Origin: Mycobacterium aquaticum
GTDB lineage: Bacteria > Actinomycetota > Actinomycetes > Mycobacteriales > Mycobacteriaceae
Direction of reading: 5' to 3'
Assembly (NCBI RefSeq): GCF_002086485.1
Contig: NZ_MVHF01000046.1
Coordinates: forward strand, 1-63,354
Length of the DNA: 63,354 nucleotides
Shown: one piece after another, positions 33,931-41,964 of the stretch
Numbering within the stretch: position 1 is the stretch's first letter
Layout of the letters: every line of letters starts with the position of its first letter
Notes under the pieces: generated by a model
The model's input: only the letters and a program-made list of their open reading frames with translations
Told to the model about the DNA's origin: nothing
Database searches by the model: none
Translations under genes and position numbers: made by a program

Positions 33931-34997
33931 CCGTCACCGCGCTCGGATTGCCCACCGTGAACCGTGGCGGGCCCGCGGAGCCGGCTCCGGCCAGCGGCCC
34001 GCTGATCGACACCTACGGGCGGGTGGCCACCGACCTGCGCGTCTCACTGACCGACCGGTGCAACCTGCGCTGCACGTACTGCATGCCCGCCGAAGGCCTG
34101 GACTGGCTGCCCGGGCAGGCCCTGCTCACCGCGGACGAGCTGGCCCGCCTGCTGCGCATCGCGGTGACCCGCCTCGGCGTCACCAGCGTGCGCTTCACCG
34201 GCGGCGAACCGCTGGTGACCCGGCATCTGGAAGACGTGGTGGCCGCAGCGGCGGCGTTGACGCCCCGCCCGGAGATCACCCTGACCACCAACGGCATCGG
34301 GCTGCAACGCCGCGCGGCCGGGCTGCGCCAAGCCGGGCTGGACCGCATCAACGTCTCGCTGGACAGCGTTGACGCGGCGCATTTCGCCCGGATCACCCGC
34401 CGGGACCGGCTCGCCGACGTACTCGCGGGCCTGGCGGCAGCCAAGGCCGCCGGACTGCAACCGGTGAAGGTGAACGCCGTGCTCGACCCGGTGTCCGGGC
34501 TCGACGACGTGGTCGATCTGCTGCGGTACTGCCTCGAGCACGGTTACCAACTGCGCATCATCGAGCAGATGCCGCTGGACGCCGGGCACAGCTGGAAGCG
34601 GGACGCGGTGATCGACGCCGACCGGATCCTGCAGACCCTGCGCCAGCACTTCGACCTGCAGCCCGACCCCCGACCTCGCGGCTCGGCGCCCGCAGAGCTG
34701 TGGCAGGTGGGGCCGGGAGCGACGCATCCCGGCGGCACGGTCGGCGTGATCGCCTCGGTGTCGCACGCCTTCTGCTCGGCCTGCGACCGCACCCGGCTGA
34801 CCGCCGACGGCCAGATCCGCAGCTGCCTGTTCTCCACCGAAGAGACCGATCTGCGGGGTCTGCTGCGCGCCGGCGCGGACGACGCTGCGATCGAGGCCGC
34901 GTGGCGCGGCGCCATGTGGGCCAAGCCCGCGGGCCACGGCATCAACGATCCGAGCTTCGTGCAACCGCAGCGCCCGATGAGCGCGATCGGAGGGTGA
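33927..34997 (+). CDS. moaA2: GTP 3',8-cyclase MoaA (first step of molybdopterin synthesis)
   Basis: Radical SAM enzyme of 356 residues. The N-terminal cluster motif is DRCNLRCTYCMP (about residues 47-58), the SAM-binding GGEP lies in RFTGGEPL, and the C-terminal second cluster uses FCSACDRTRLTADGQIRSC. The usual C-terminal double glycine is present (AIGG). With MoaC it turns GTP into cyclic pyranopterin monophosphate. The ATG is fixed by the ATGA overlap with the YccF gene; the stop overlaps moaD2 as GTGA. The symbol follows mycobacterial use. Confidence 0.95.
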   Translation: MTVTALGLPTVNRGGPAEPAPASGPLIDTYGRVATDLRVSLTDRCNLRCTYCMPAEGLDWLPGQALLTADELARLLRIAVTRLGVTSVRFTGGEPLVTRHLEDVVAAAAALTPRPEITLTTNGIGLQRRAAGLRQAGLDRINVSLDSVDAAHFARITRRDRLADVLAGLAAAKAAGLQPVKVNAVLDPVSGLDDVVDLLRYCLEHGYQLRIIEQMPLDAGHSWKRDAVIDADRILQTLRQHFDLQPDPRPRGSAPAELWQVGPGATHPGGTVGVIASVSHAFCSACDRTRLTADGQIRSCLFSTEETDLRGLLRAGADDAAIEAAWRGAMWAKPAGHGINDPSFVQPQRPMSAIGG

Positions 34998-35260
34998 CGG
35001 TGACAGCCACGGTTGAGGTGACGGTCCGTTATTTCGCCGCCGCGGCGGCCGCTGCCGGCGTCGAGACCGAAACGTTAGGTCTCAAATCGGGAACGACCAT
35101 CGAGGAACTCATCGGACAGCTCGGCGAAGGCAACGCGGAGCTCGCGCGAGTGCTGAAACGGTGCTCCTACCTGTGCGATGGCGTCGCGGTGCGTGACACA
35201 TCGAGCGCTGTGACAACGCCGCAGACCCTTGATGTGTTACCCCCATTCGCCGGCGGGTAA
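34994..35260 (+). CDS. moaD2: Molybdopterin synthase small subunit MoaD
   Basis: Ubiquitin-like sulfur carrier of 88 residues, ending in LPPFAGG, whose terminal Gly-Gly is thiocarboxylated and inserts into MoaE. The start TVEVTVRYFAAAAAAAGVE is the usual first strand and helix. It starts at GTG 34994 inside the moaA2 stop; a second GTG lies 6 bases later. The large subunit is not in this operon but in the opposing one beyond rpfA (36430-36858). A Crp-type site begins directly after the stop. Confidence 0.93.
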   Translation: MTVTATVEVTVRYFAAAAAAAGVETETLGLKSGTTIEELIGQLGEGNAELARVLKRCSYLCDGVAVRDTSSAVTTPQTLDVLPPFAGG

Positions 35261-35276
35261 CGTGATTTGCATCACA
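35261..35276. promoter_or_regulatory. Crp-type binding site upstream of rpfA
   Basis: CGTGATTTGCATCACA contains the perfect dyad GTGAT-TTGC-ATCAC and matches the TGTGA-N6-TCACA consensus at all but the first base. It lies at the end of moaD2 at the head of the long rpfA leader. In M. tuberculosis rpfA is a reported target of the cAMP receptor protein Rv3676, so activation of rpfA is the likely role. Confidence 0.75.
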
Positions 35277-35371
35277 TAACGAAATGGTCACGAGCTGGCT
35301 ACGAGCGCGTTTACCGGAGCCGCGACCTGCGGAAACGCTTCAGCAACCTGGACCTTTAATGCTCTTTTAAA

Positions 35372-35406
35372 TTTTGCCGAGGCGAAAAACGCCCGAACCG
35401 GCAAAA
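35372..35406. terminator. Strong hairpin in the moaD2-rpfA gap (terminator or leader structure)
   Basis: TTTTGCCG (35372-35379) pairs perfectly with CGGCAAAA (35399-35406), and an inner GGCG-aaaaa-CGCC stem continues the structure. No U-tract follows, as is common in mycobacterial terminators. It could end the moaA2-moaD2 transcript or lie in the rpfA leader upstream of the riboswitch. Confidence 0.55.
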
Positions 35407-35504
35407 GATGACGAGACCGCGGCGAGCCGTTACCTTCATTCCCAAGTCAACTGACTCTCTATCGGATGACCTGCCACCCCCGATTGCGCCGAGCTCCATC
35501 CATC

Positions 35505-35692
35505 GGGCGGGTGGTTAACGACGAACACAACATGGATGGAGGCGGGGGACCCACCGGTCCACCGAGCTACAAGGACCAGGAGCCGCTTGCGGCCCCTTGG
35601 GGTGAAGCCGTCGTCGTTTCGACGTCGCCGGCCGGGCTACCTCTCCAGCCCGAACCCGACAGCTGACCTCGTGGGCGCATACGAGAGGACCT
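35505..35692 (+). ncRNA. c-di-AMP riboswitch (ydaO/yuaA leader) of rpfA
   Basis: The conserved blocks appear in order: GGCGGGGGACCCA near 35541, CTTGGGGTGAAGCCG near 35596, GCCGGGCTACCTCTCCAGCC near 35630, and CGAACCCGACAGCTGACCTC followed by GTGGGCG to about 35676. These are hallmarks of the ydaO family, known upstream of rpf and other cell-wall lytic genes in actinobacteria. It should lower rpfA expression when c-di-AMP is high. The 5' boundary is approximate. The rest of the 440-base leader (35261-35700) holds a Crp site and a hairpin. Confidence 0.9.
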
Positions 35693-35700
35693 GCACGCTC

Positions 35701-36423
35701 ATGAGTGGACGGCATCGCAAGCCCACTACGTCTTCATCAGCCAAGAACGTCGCCAAGATCGCCGTAACCGGCGTCGCGCTCGCCGGAGGCAGCCTCGCCC
35801 TGGCAAGCCAGGCGTCCGCCGCCACCGACGGCGAATGGGACACCGTGGCCCGCTGCGAGTCAGGCGGCAACTGGGCCATCAACACCGGCAACGGCTACCA
35901 GGGCGGGCTGCAGTTCTCGCCGAGCACCTGGTCGGCTCACGGTGGCGGCCAGTACGCCCCGGCGGCGAACATGGCCACCAAGGATCAGCAGATCGCCGTC
36001 GCCGAGCGCGTCCTGGCGAGCCAGGGCAAGGGCGCCTGGCCCGTGTGCGGCCACGGCCTGTCGAGCGCGACCCCGCGCAACGTGGTGAATCAGCCGCAGC
36101 CGCTGGACAACGCGTCCGTCAACGCCCCCGATGCTCCGGCTCCGGCCGTCGAGCCCGCTGCGTTCGATCCCGCCGCAGCCCCGGCACCCGACGCTCCCCC
36201 GCCTGCTCCGCAGGACCTACCCCCGGCTCCCGAGGCCCCGGCCCCGGCTGACGTCCCGCCGCCCGCCGCGCCGGTCACCGACGCTGCCCTGCAGGCTCCT
36301 GCCCCCGAAGCTCCTCCGGCCGAGGCGCCCGCTCCCGTGGACGCCCAGCCCGTCTCCTACTCGGAGCAGATCCAGCAGGCCATCGAAAAGCAAGGCCTGA
36401 ACGGCAACGTTCTCATCGGCTGA
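35701..36423 (+). CDS. rpfA: Resuscitation-promoting factor RpfA
   Basis: Secreted muralytic protein of 240 residues. Residues 1-40 are a signal peptide ending ASQASA. Residues 41-118 are the lysozyme-like Rpf domain with WDTVARCESGGNWAINTGNG, catalytic Glu53, and Cys52 and Cys114 for the disulfide. Residues about 130-212 are Pro/Ala-rich repeats with PAPDAPPPAPQ-type units. The tail SYSEQIQQAIEKQGLNGNVL is conserved in RpfA. It is shorter than the M. tuberculosis protein, mainly in the repeat region. It cleaves peptidoglycan to wake dormant cells, and the c-di-AMP leader ties it to cell-wall state. Confidence 0.95.
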   Translation: MSGRHRKPTTSSSAKNVAKIAVTGVALAGGSLALASQASAATDGEWDTVARCESGGNWAINTGNGYQGGLQFSPSTWSAHGGGQYAPAANMATKDQQIAVAERVLASQGKGAWPVCGHGLSSATPRNVVNQPQPLDNASVNAPDAPAPAVEPAAFDPAAAPAPDAPPPAPQDLPPAPEAPAPADVPPPAAPVTDAALQAPAPEAPPAEAPAPVDAQPVSYSEQIQQAIEKQGLNGNVLIG

Positions 36424-36429
36424 GCTCGC

Positions 36430-36858
36430 TCAGGCCGAGTTGACCCACTCGTCGGTGCCGTCGACGAAGTGCTGGTGCTTCCACACCGGTAGACGTTCTT
36501 TGACGGTATCCACGAGGCGGGAACAGGTTTCGAACGCCGCCCTGCGATGGTCCGCTGCCACAACGGCCACCAGGGCGGCGTCGCCTATTTTCAGGGCTCC
36601 GATGCGGTGACTGACCGCAATGGCCCGGACTCCAACACTGTCCGCGGCGATTTCGGCGGCAACGGCCTGCAACGTCTGCAGGGCGGTCGGATGGGCCGAG
36701 TACTCCAGCCGCGTCACCGACCGGCCTCCGTCGTGGTCACGAACCACGCCGGAGAACCCCACGACGGCGCCTGCGGCCTCGTGGGCCACCAGCGCCTCAT
36801 GTTCGGCCAGCTCGATGGGATCCTCGGTGAGTGCCACCCGGGCGACTACAGCGCTCAT
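36430..36858 (-). CDS. moaE2: Molybdopterin synthase large subunit MoaE
   Basis: Protein of 142 residues that with MoaD converts precursor Z to molybdopterin. The active-site region has GAVVGFSGVVRDHDGGRSV (about residues 31-49). VSHRIGALKIGDAALVAVV follows, and the catalytic lysine segment is VKERLPVWKHQHFVDG. The ATG at 36858 follows GAGGAGG; an upstream TTG is not needed. It is last in the minus-strand series DUF-moaC2-mog-moaE2 and ends 6 bases from the rpfA stop on the opposite strand. Confidence 0.94.
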   Translation of the reverse strand: MSAVVARVALTEDPIELAEHEALVAHEAAGAVVGFSGVVRDHDGGRSVTRLEYSAHPTALQTLQAVAAEIAADSVGVRAIAVSHRIGALKIGDAALVAVVAADHRRAAFETCSRLVDTVKERLPVWKHQHFVDGTDEWVNSA

Positions 36859-36886
36859 TTGTTGTGCCTCCTCTTCGCGCAAGCGC

Positions 36887-37390
36887 TCATCGGGTGTGAT
36901 CCTGGCCGCTCAACTGATCCAACGCGTGCTCCAACACATGATCGAGCACGCCCAGGCCGTCCTTCACCCCGCCTGGCGAGCCCGGCAGGTTCACGATCAG
37001 GGTGCGTCCGGAGACGCCGCACACGCCCCGCGACAGCACAGACGTGGGAACTTTGTGGCCGCCTGAGCGGCGGATGGCGTCGGCCAGGCCGACCACCTGA
37101 TAGTCCAGCACCGCCATCGTGGCTTCGGGAGTGCGGTCGGTCGGCGAGATGCCGGTGCCACCGGACGTGATGATCAGATCGATGTGTTCGGCCAGAGCTG
37201 AGCGCAGCGCGGCGCCCACCGCGGCGCCGTCGGCGACGACCATCTGCTCGGTCACGTCATAGCCGCGGTCCGCGAGCCAGCCGACGATCATGGGGCCGGT
37301 GCGGTCGTCATATACCCCGGCTGCCGCGCGCGTCGAGGCGATCACGACGCGCGCCGAACGGGTTACGCCGGTGGAGTGTCTGGAGTCCAT
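36887..37390 (-). CDS. mog: Molybdopterin adenylyltransferase (MogA/MoaB family)
   Basis: Protein of 167 residues that adenylylates molybdopterin before molybdate insertion. LIITSGGTGISPTDRTPEAT (about residues 72-91) is the molybdopterin-binding signature, and IVNLPGSPGGVKDGL (about 131-145) the second. The ATG at 37390 lies 28 bases inside the moaC2 gene, an overlap that implies coupled translation. moaE2 begins 28 bases after its stop. Full length, no missing motif. Confidence 0.93.
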   Translation of the reverse strand: MDSRHSTGVTRSARVVIASTRAAAGVYDDRTGPMIVGWLADRGYDVTEQMVVADGAAVGAALRSALAEHIDLIITSGGTGISPTDRTPEATMAVLDYQVVGLADAIRRSGGHKVPTSVLSRGVCGVSGRTLIVNLPGSPGGVKDGLGVLDHVLEHALDQLSGQDHTR

Positions 37391-37842
37391 AGACCCGTTT
37401 TACCGCCCTCTTTGCGCAGTACCCGGATCTGGTCGAGGCGAGCCGCCGGATCGACGGCCTTGATCATGTCGTAGAGCGTCAACCCGGCCACGCTGACAGC
37501 GGTCAGCGCCTCCATCTCCACGCCGGTACGGTCGGTGCTGCGCACGGTCGCGGTGATGTCCACGCGGTCGGTACCGATGTCGAAATCGACGTCGACACCG
37601 GTGAGGGCCAGCTGGTGGCACAGCGGGATCAGGTCGGAAGTGCGCTTGGCCGCAAGGATGCCGGCAACGCGGGCGGTGGCGAGCGCATCACCCTTGGGCA
37701 GCCCGCCCGAGGCGATCAGCGTGACCACCTCGGCGGTCGTCAGCAGGGTGCCCGCAGCCACGGCGGTGCGCTTGGTGACGTCCTTGGCAGTGACGTCGAC
37801 CATGTGCGCCGCCCCGGTCTCGTCGAGGTGCGACAGGCCCAC
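37363..37842 (-). CDS. moaC2: Cyclic pyranopterin monophosphate synthase MoaC
   Basis: Protein of 159 residues that acts after MoaA. Signatures: MVDVTAKDVTKRTAVAAG (residues 14-31), KRTSDLIPLCHQLALTGVDV with its Lys and His (about 66-85), and GVEMEALTAVSVAGLTLYDM with the catalytic Lys following in IKAVD (about 107-131). The GTG at 37842 lies 2 bases after the stop of the small upstream gene. It overlaps mog by 28 bases. Confidence 0.95.
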   Translation of the reverse strand: MGLSHLDETGAAHMVDVTAKDVTKRTAVAAGTLLTTAEVVTLIASGGLPKGDALATARVAGILAAKRTSDLIPLCHQLALTGVDVDFDIGTDRVDITATVRSTDRTGVEMEALTAVSVAGLTLYDMIKAVDPAARLDQIRVLRKEGGKTGLWTPDTPPA

Positions 37843-37844
37843 TG

Positions 37845-38042
37845 TTACCGGTTGACGACGGTGACCGACTGAATGAACGGCAGGGTGTCTGCCGGTACGG
37901 GGAAGATGACATCCCCGAACGGAGACAGGGCGCCGGTGCGGTCGGTCGCCAGTTCGCTCACGGCGTGATCGTCGCCGTCGCTCAGTACCGGCCAGCCGTT
38001 GTCGACGTACTGATTCTTCTTGTTGTCAGCCACGCCCCACAT
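37845..38042 (-). CDS. Small conserved protein upstream of moaC2 (Rv0863-like)
   Basis: Protein of 65 residues reading ADNKKNQYVDNGWPVLSDGD, then DDHAVSELATDR and a conserved FGDVIFPVPADTLPFIQSVT. There is no signal peptide or membrane helix. The ATG at 38042 is used; another in-frame ATG at 38078 would give 77 residues. It lies 2 bases before moaC2 and heads the molybdopterin operon, divergent from the helicase-associated gene. Rv0863 holds the same place in M. tuberculosis. Function unknown. Confidence 0.75.
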   Translation of the reverse strand: MWGVADNKKNQYVDNGWPVLSDGDDHAVSELATDRTGALSPFGDVIFPVPADTLPFIQSVTVVNR

Positions 38043-38111
38043 TGTGGCAGGCCAGACATCCGGAGGCGAGACCGGCATGGCACCAGTGCGCTGCTTTACG
38101 CTGGTCAGGAT

Positions 38112-40403
38112 ATGACCGCGAAGACTCCTTCGGAGGACAGGAGCGCCGCAACCCGGCCGAGTGCCGGGATCCCGCTGGGCGCCTGGCTGGCCGAGCTCCC
38201 CGACGAGGGACTCCTGCGGATTCTGCAGCTGCGGGGGGACCTGACCCAACCGCCTCCGGCCAGCCTGGCGGCGCTGGCTGCCCGGGCCCTGTCCCGGCAG
38301 TCGGTCAAGGCGGCCACCGACAGCCTGGACTTCCTGCATCTCGCGGTGCTCGACGCGTTGCTGGTGTTGCACGCCGACTCCGGGGCCGTCGCGGTCACCG
38401 AGGTGATCGAGCTACTGGGCGACCGCGGCGATCCCGACGCGATCCGTGCCGCGGTGGACGATCTGCGCGAGCGGGCCCTGGTGTGGGGCGCCGACGAAGT
38501 GCGGGTGGCCCCCGAGGCGACCGGGTCGCTGCCGTGGTACCCGGGCCAGGCCGCGTTGGAGGCATCTGATCGCAGTGCCGACGAGATCGCCGAGCAGCTG
38601 GCCGATCTCGACGACCCGCAGAAGGAACTGCTGGCCCGGCTGGTGGAGGGTTCGCCGGTGGGTCGTACCCGCGATGCCGCTCCCGACACGCCGCCGGATC
38701 GGCCGGTGCCAAGGCTTCTGGAAGCCGGTCTGCTGCGGCGGATCGACGACGAGACCGTGATCCTGCCGCGGCTGGTGGCCCAGTCTCTGCGGGGCGAGGT
38801 GCCCGGTCCCACGGAGTTGGCGGTTCCGGCGCTGCAGTCGACGACCACGACAACCGCCGACGTGGACGCCGTGGCCGCAGGCGCCGCCATCGACCTGCTG
38901 CGTGAGATCGAGTTACTGATCGAAACCCTCAGCGCCACACCGGTTCCCGAGCTGCGCAACGGCGGGCTCGGGGTGCGCGACGTGAAACGACTGGCCAAGA
39001 CGACCGGTATCGACGAGCCGAGGCTGGGACTCATCCTGGAGCTGGCGGCGACGGCGGGGCTGATTGCGGTCGGCATGCCCGATCCCGACCCGGGCGACGG
39101 CACGGGTCCGTACTGGGCGCCGACGGTGACCGCCGACCGCTTCGTGGAATCGTCGACGGCGGCGCGCTGGCAGCTGATCGCCTCGACCTGGCTGGACCTG
39201 CAGGCCCGCCCGGCATTGATCGGCTCCCGCGGCCCTGATGGAAAACCCTTTGCGGCACTGTCGGATTCACTGTTCTCCACCGCGGCGCCGCTGGATCGCA
39301 GGCTCCTGCTCACGGTGCTCGGCGAGCTGCCGCCGGGCACCGGCGTCGACGCGGCCGAGGCATCGCGGGCCATGATCTGGCATCGGCCCCGCTGGTCGGC
39401 GCGCCTGCAGCCGGCCACGGTCGGCAACCTGCTCGACGAGGCGCACGCAGTGGGCCTGGCCGGGCGCGGCGCGATCAGCACACCGGGACGCGGGCTGCTG
39501 GCCGACGATCCGGCCGACGACGTCCTGGCGACGATGGCCAAGGTGCTGCCCAAGCCGCTCGACCACTTCCTGCTGCAGGCCGATCTCACGGTGATCGTGC
39601 CGGGGCCGCTGGAGCGTGACCTGGCCGAGAAGTTGGCGACGGTGGCCACCGTCGAATCGGCAGGCGCGGCCATGGTTTACCGCATCACCGAGGCGTCGGT
39701 GCGGCACGCGCTGGATGCGGGGCGCACTGCGGGTGAACTGCACAGCCTCTTCGAGAAGCACTCCAAAACCCCTGTGCCGCAAGGCTTGACGTATCTGATC
39801 GACGACGTCGCCCGCAGGCACGGGCAGCTGCGGGTCGGGATGGCGTCGTCGTTCGTGCGGTGTGAGGATGCCGCGCTGCTGGCGCAGGCGGTGGCATCGT
39901 CGGCCACCGAGCGCCTCGAGCTGCGCCTGCTGGCCCCCACCGTCGCGGTGTCGCAGGCCCCGATCTCCGACGTGCTGGCCGGCCTGCGCGACGCGGGATT
40001 CGCCCCGGCGGCCGAGGACTCGTCGGGCACCATCGTCGACATCCAAGCTTTCGGCCACCGCGTCGCCGCCCCCACCAGGCGCCGCGTGCATCGGCCCGCG
40101 ACACCCCCGACCACGCAGACGCTTTCGGCCATCATCGCGGTGCTGCGCAAGGTCTCCAGCGGACCGTTCGCCAACGTCCGGCTGGATCCCGCGGTGGCCA
40201 TCACCCAACTGCAGGATGCCGCGATCGCCCAGACCTCGGTGCTCATCGGGTATGTGGACCCGGCGGGCGTGGCGACCCAGCGTGTGGTGGCCCCCATCAA
40301 CATTCGCGGAGGCCAGCTGACCGCTTACGATCCCGCCGCGGGACGCGTGCGGGAGTTCGCGATTCACCGGGTCACCTCGGTCGTGTCGGCCAACGACGAC
40401 TGA
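38112..40403 (+). CDS. Helicase-associated protein with XPB/Ssl2-like C-terminal domain (Rv0862c-like)
   Basis: Protein of 763 residues without Walker motifs. It has N-terminal winged-helix-like segments (residues about 20-200), and the region around FLLQADLTVIVPGPLERDLA (about 478-497) marks the helicase C-terminal XPB/Ssl2-like domain (Helicase_C_3). It is encoded just upstream of the XPB helicase gene, separated here by an esterase gene, so it is probably a partner of that helicase in DNA repair. The ATG at 38112 gives a length close to that recalled for Rv0862c (756). No enzymatic residues visible. Confidence 0.82.
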   Translation: MTAKTPSEDRSAATRPSAGIPLGAWLAELPDEGLLRILQLRGDLTQPPPASLAALAARALSRQSVKAATDSLDFLHLAVLDALLVLHADSGAVAVTEVIELLGDRGDPDAIRAAVDDLRERALVWGADEVRVAPEATGSLPWYPGQAALEASDRSADEIAEQLADLDDPQKELLARLVEGSPVGRTRDAAPDTPPDRPVPRLLEAGLLRRIDDETVILPRLVAQSLRGEVPGPTELAVPALQSTTTTTADVDAVAAGAAIDLLREIELLIETLSATPVPELRNGGLGVRDVKRLAKTTGIDEPRLGLILELAATAGLIAVGMPDPDPGDGTGPYWAPTVTADRFVESSTAARWQLIASTWLDLQARPALIGSRGPDGKPFAALSDSLFSTAAPLDRRLLLTVLGELPPGTGVDAAEASRAMIWHRPRWSARLQPATVGNLLDEAHAVGLAGRGAISTPGRGLLADDPADDVLATMAKVLPKPLDHFLLQADLTVIVPGPLERDLAEKLATVATVESAGAAMVYRITEASVRHALDAGRTAGELHSLFEKHSKTPVPQGLTYLIDDVARRHGQLRVGMASSFVRCEDAALLAQAVASSATERLELRLLAPTVAVSQAPISDVLAGLRDAGFAPAAEDSSGTIVDIQAFGHRVAAPTRRRVHRPATPPTTQTLSAIIAVLRKVSSGPFANVRLDPAVAITQLQDAAIAQTSVLIGYVDPAGVATQRVVAPINIRGGQLTAYDPAAGRVREFAIHRVTSVVSANDD

Positions 40404-40468
40404 TCGCGGTTCGCGACTAACCCGGCGAACAGCTCCGGCACAGCTCATCCACAGAACCATTCACGACC

Positions 40469-41917
40469 ATGTCTGTCGTGACGACCCTGTTGAGCGAGGC
40501 TGCCGTGGCTCCGGCACGACGCGGCGTGTCGCTGCTGCACGGCTGGCTGCCCCCGACGGTATGGGCCGTGGCCGCGATCGTTTTGGTGCTCGCGATCGGT
40601 TGGCGCAACCGGCGGTGGCGGCTGATCTGGCTGCCGGTGGCGATCGTGATCGGTCTGATTCTCGCGGGGTGGACCCACTGGTACATCGATGCGCAAGGGC
40701 TGGCGGGCGATCCCGCCCCGGACTCGCTGTGGGTGTGGGTCGGCCTGACCGGACTGGCGGCAGCCGTCGCAGTGCTGGGGTGGCGGGGCAGCCACTGGTG
40801 GCGCCGCGCAGTTTCCGTCGTCGCCGTGCCGCTGTGTCTGTTGAGCGCTGGGCTGGCCCTCAATCTCTGGGTCGGTTACTTCCCGACGGTTCCCGCCGCC
40901 TGGAACGAATTGACGGCCGGGCCGTTGCCCGACGAGACCGACCTGGCCACGGTCCAGGGCATGCGCGGCAAGGGCGCGCCCGCGCATGGGGCCCTCGTTC
41001 CGGTGGACATCCCGCAGGATGCGTCGGGATTCAAGCACCGCACCGAGCTGGTCTATCTGCCGCCGGCCTGGTTCGCGACCGATGCACCGAAGCTGCCGGT
41101 GGTGATGATGATCGCCGGTGAGTTCAACACCCCCTCCGACTGGCCGCGCACCGGCAACGCCATCGCCACGATCGACAGCTTCGCCGCGGCACACGGCGGC
41201 AATGCCCCGGTGTTCGTGTTCGTCGACGTCGGCGGGTCGTTCAACAACGACACCGAATGCGTCAACGGTCCGCGCGGCAACGTGGCCGATCACCTCACCA
41301 AGGACGTCCCGCCGTATGTCGCCGACACCTTCGACGTCCAGCAGGCGAACTGGGGTGTGGTCGGCTGGTCGATGGGTGGCACCTGCGCGGTCGACCTGAC
41401 CGTGATGCACCCCGAACTGTTCAGCTCGTTCGTCGACATCGCCGGGGACATGGGCCCCAATGCGGGCACCAAGGATCAGACCGTCGCCAGGATCTACGGG
41501 GGCGACGCGTCGCAGTGGCCCGTCTACGACCCCACCACGGTCATCAACAAGCACGGCCCGTACCAGGGCGTTTCGGGTTGGTTCGCGATCTCCTCGGATG
41601 CCCCGCAGCAACACAAGGGTGGGTACGGGAACCCGAACGCGGTCGGCCTCGGCGGGCAGGACGCGGCGGGCAACCCCGGTGATCAGACCGACGCCGCCAA
41701 CTCGTTGTGCACGCTCGGCAGAACCCACGGCATCACCTGTGCCGTCGTCGCCAGCCCGGGCAAGCATGACTGGCCGTTCGCGATGGATGTGTTCAAAGCC
41801 TCGCTGCCCTGGCTGGCCGGCCAGGTCGGCACCCCGGGCGTCGCGAAGGTGCCATTGCCCGGCGACGGGCACGGTCGCGCACCGGCAGGTGTCTCGCTAC
41901 AGGCCGCCACCCACTGA
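40469..41917 (+). CDS. Membrane-anchored alpha/beta hydrolase (esterase D / mycolyltransferase-like fold)
   Basis: Protein of 482 residues with about four N-terminal hydrophobic helices (residues about 30-145), then an extracytoplasmic hydrolase domain. The nucleophile motif GWSMGGTCA (Ser near residue 300) and a late His in SPGKHDWPFAM (about 434-444) support a catalytic triad. Overall layout resembles mycobacterial esterases related to the antigen 85 fold. It sits between the helicase-associated gene and the XPB gene, which are neighbours in M. tuberculosis. It may act on trehalose or wall lipids; this is not shown. Confidence 0.82.
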   Translation: MSVVTTLLSEAAVAPARRGVSLLHGWLPPTVWAVAAIVLVLAIGWRNRRWRLIWLPVAIVIGLILAGWTHWYIDAQGLAGDPAPDSLWVWVGLTGLAAAVAVLGWRGSHWWRRAVSVVAVPLCLLSAGLALNLWVGYFPTVPAAWNELTAGPLPDETDLATVQGMRGKGAPAHGALVPVDIPQDASGFKHRTELVYLPPAWFATDAPKLPVVMMIAGEFNTPSDWPRTGNAIATIDSFAAAHGGNAPVFVFVDVGGSFNNDTECVNGPRGNVADHLTKDVPPYVADTFDVQQANWGVVGWSMGGTCAVDLTVMHPELFSSFVDIAGDMGPNAGTKDQTVARIYGGDASQWPVYDPTTVINKHGPYQGVSGWFAISSDAPQQHKGGYGNPNAVGLGGQDAAGNPGDQTDAANSLCTLGRTHGITCAVVASPGKHDWPFAMDVFKASLPWLAGQVGTPGVAKVPLPGDGHGRAPAGVSLQAATH

Positions 41918-41964
41918 GCCATGCACGCACTGCCGTTGTCGGCGCACTCTGGATAATGGGACAA

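Noticed and set aside
38105..39673. 522-codon minus-strand frame opposite the helicase-associated gene
   Set aside because: Ser/Ala/Arg-rich antisense reading without a ribosome site or family motif. The plus-strand gene matches a known family.
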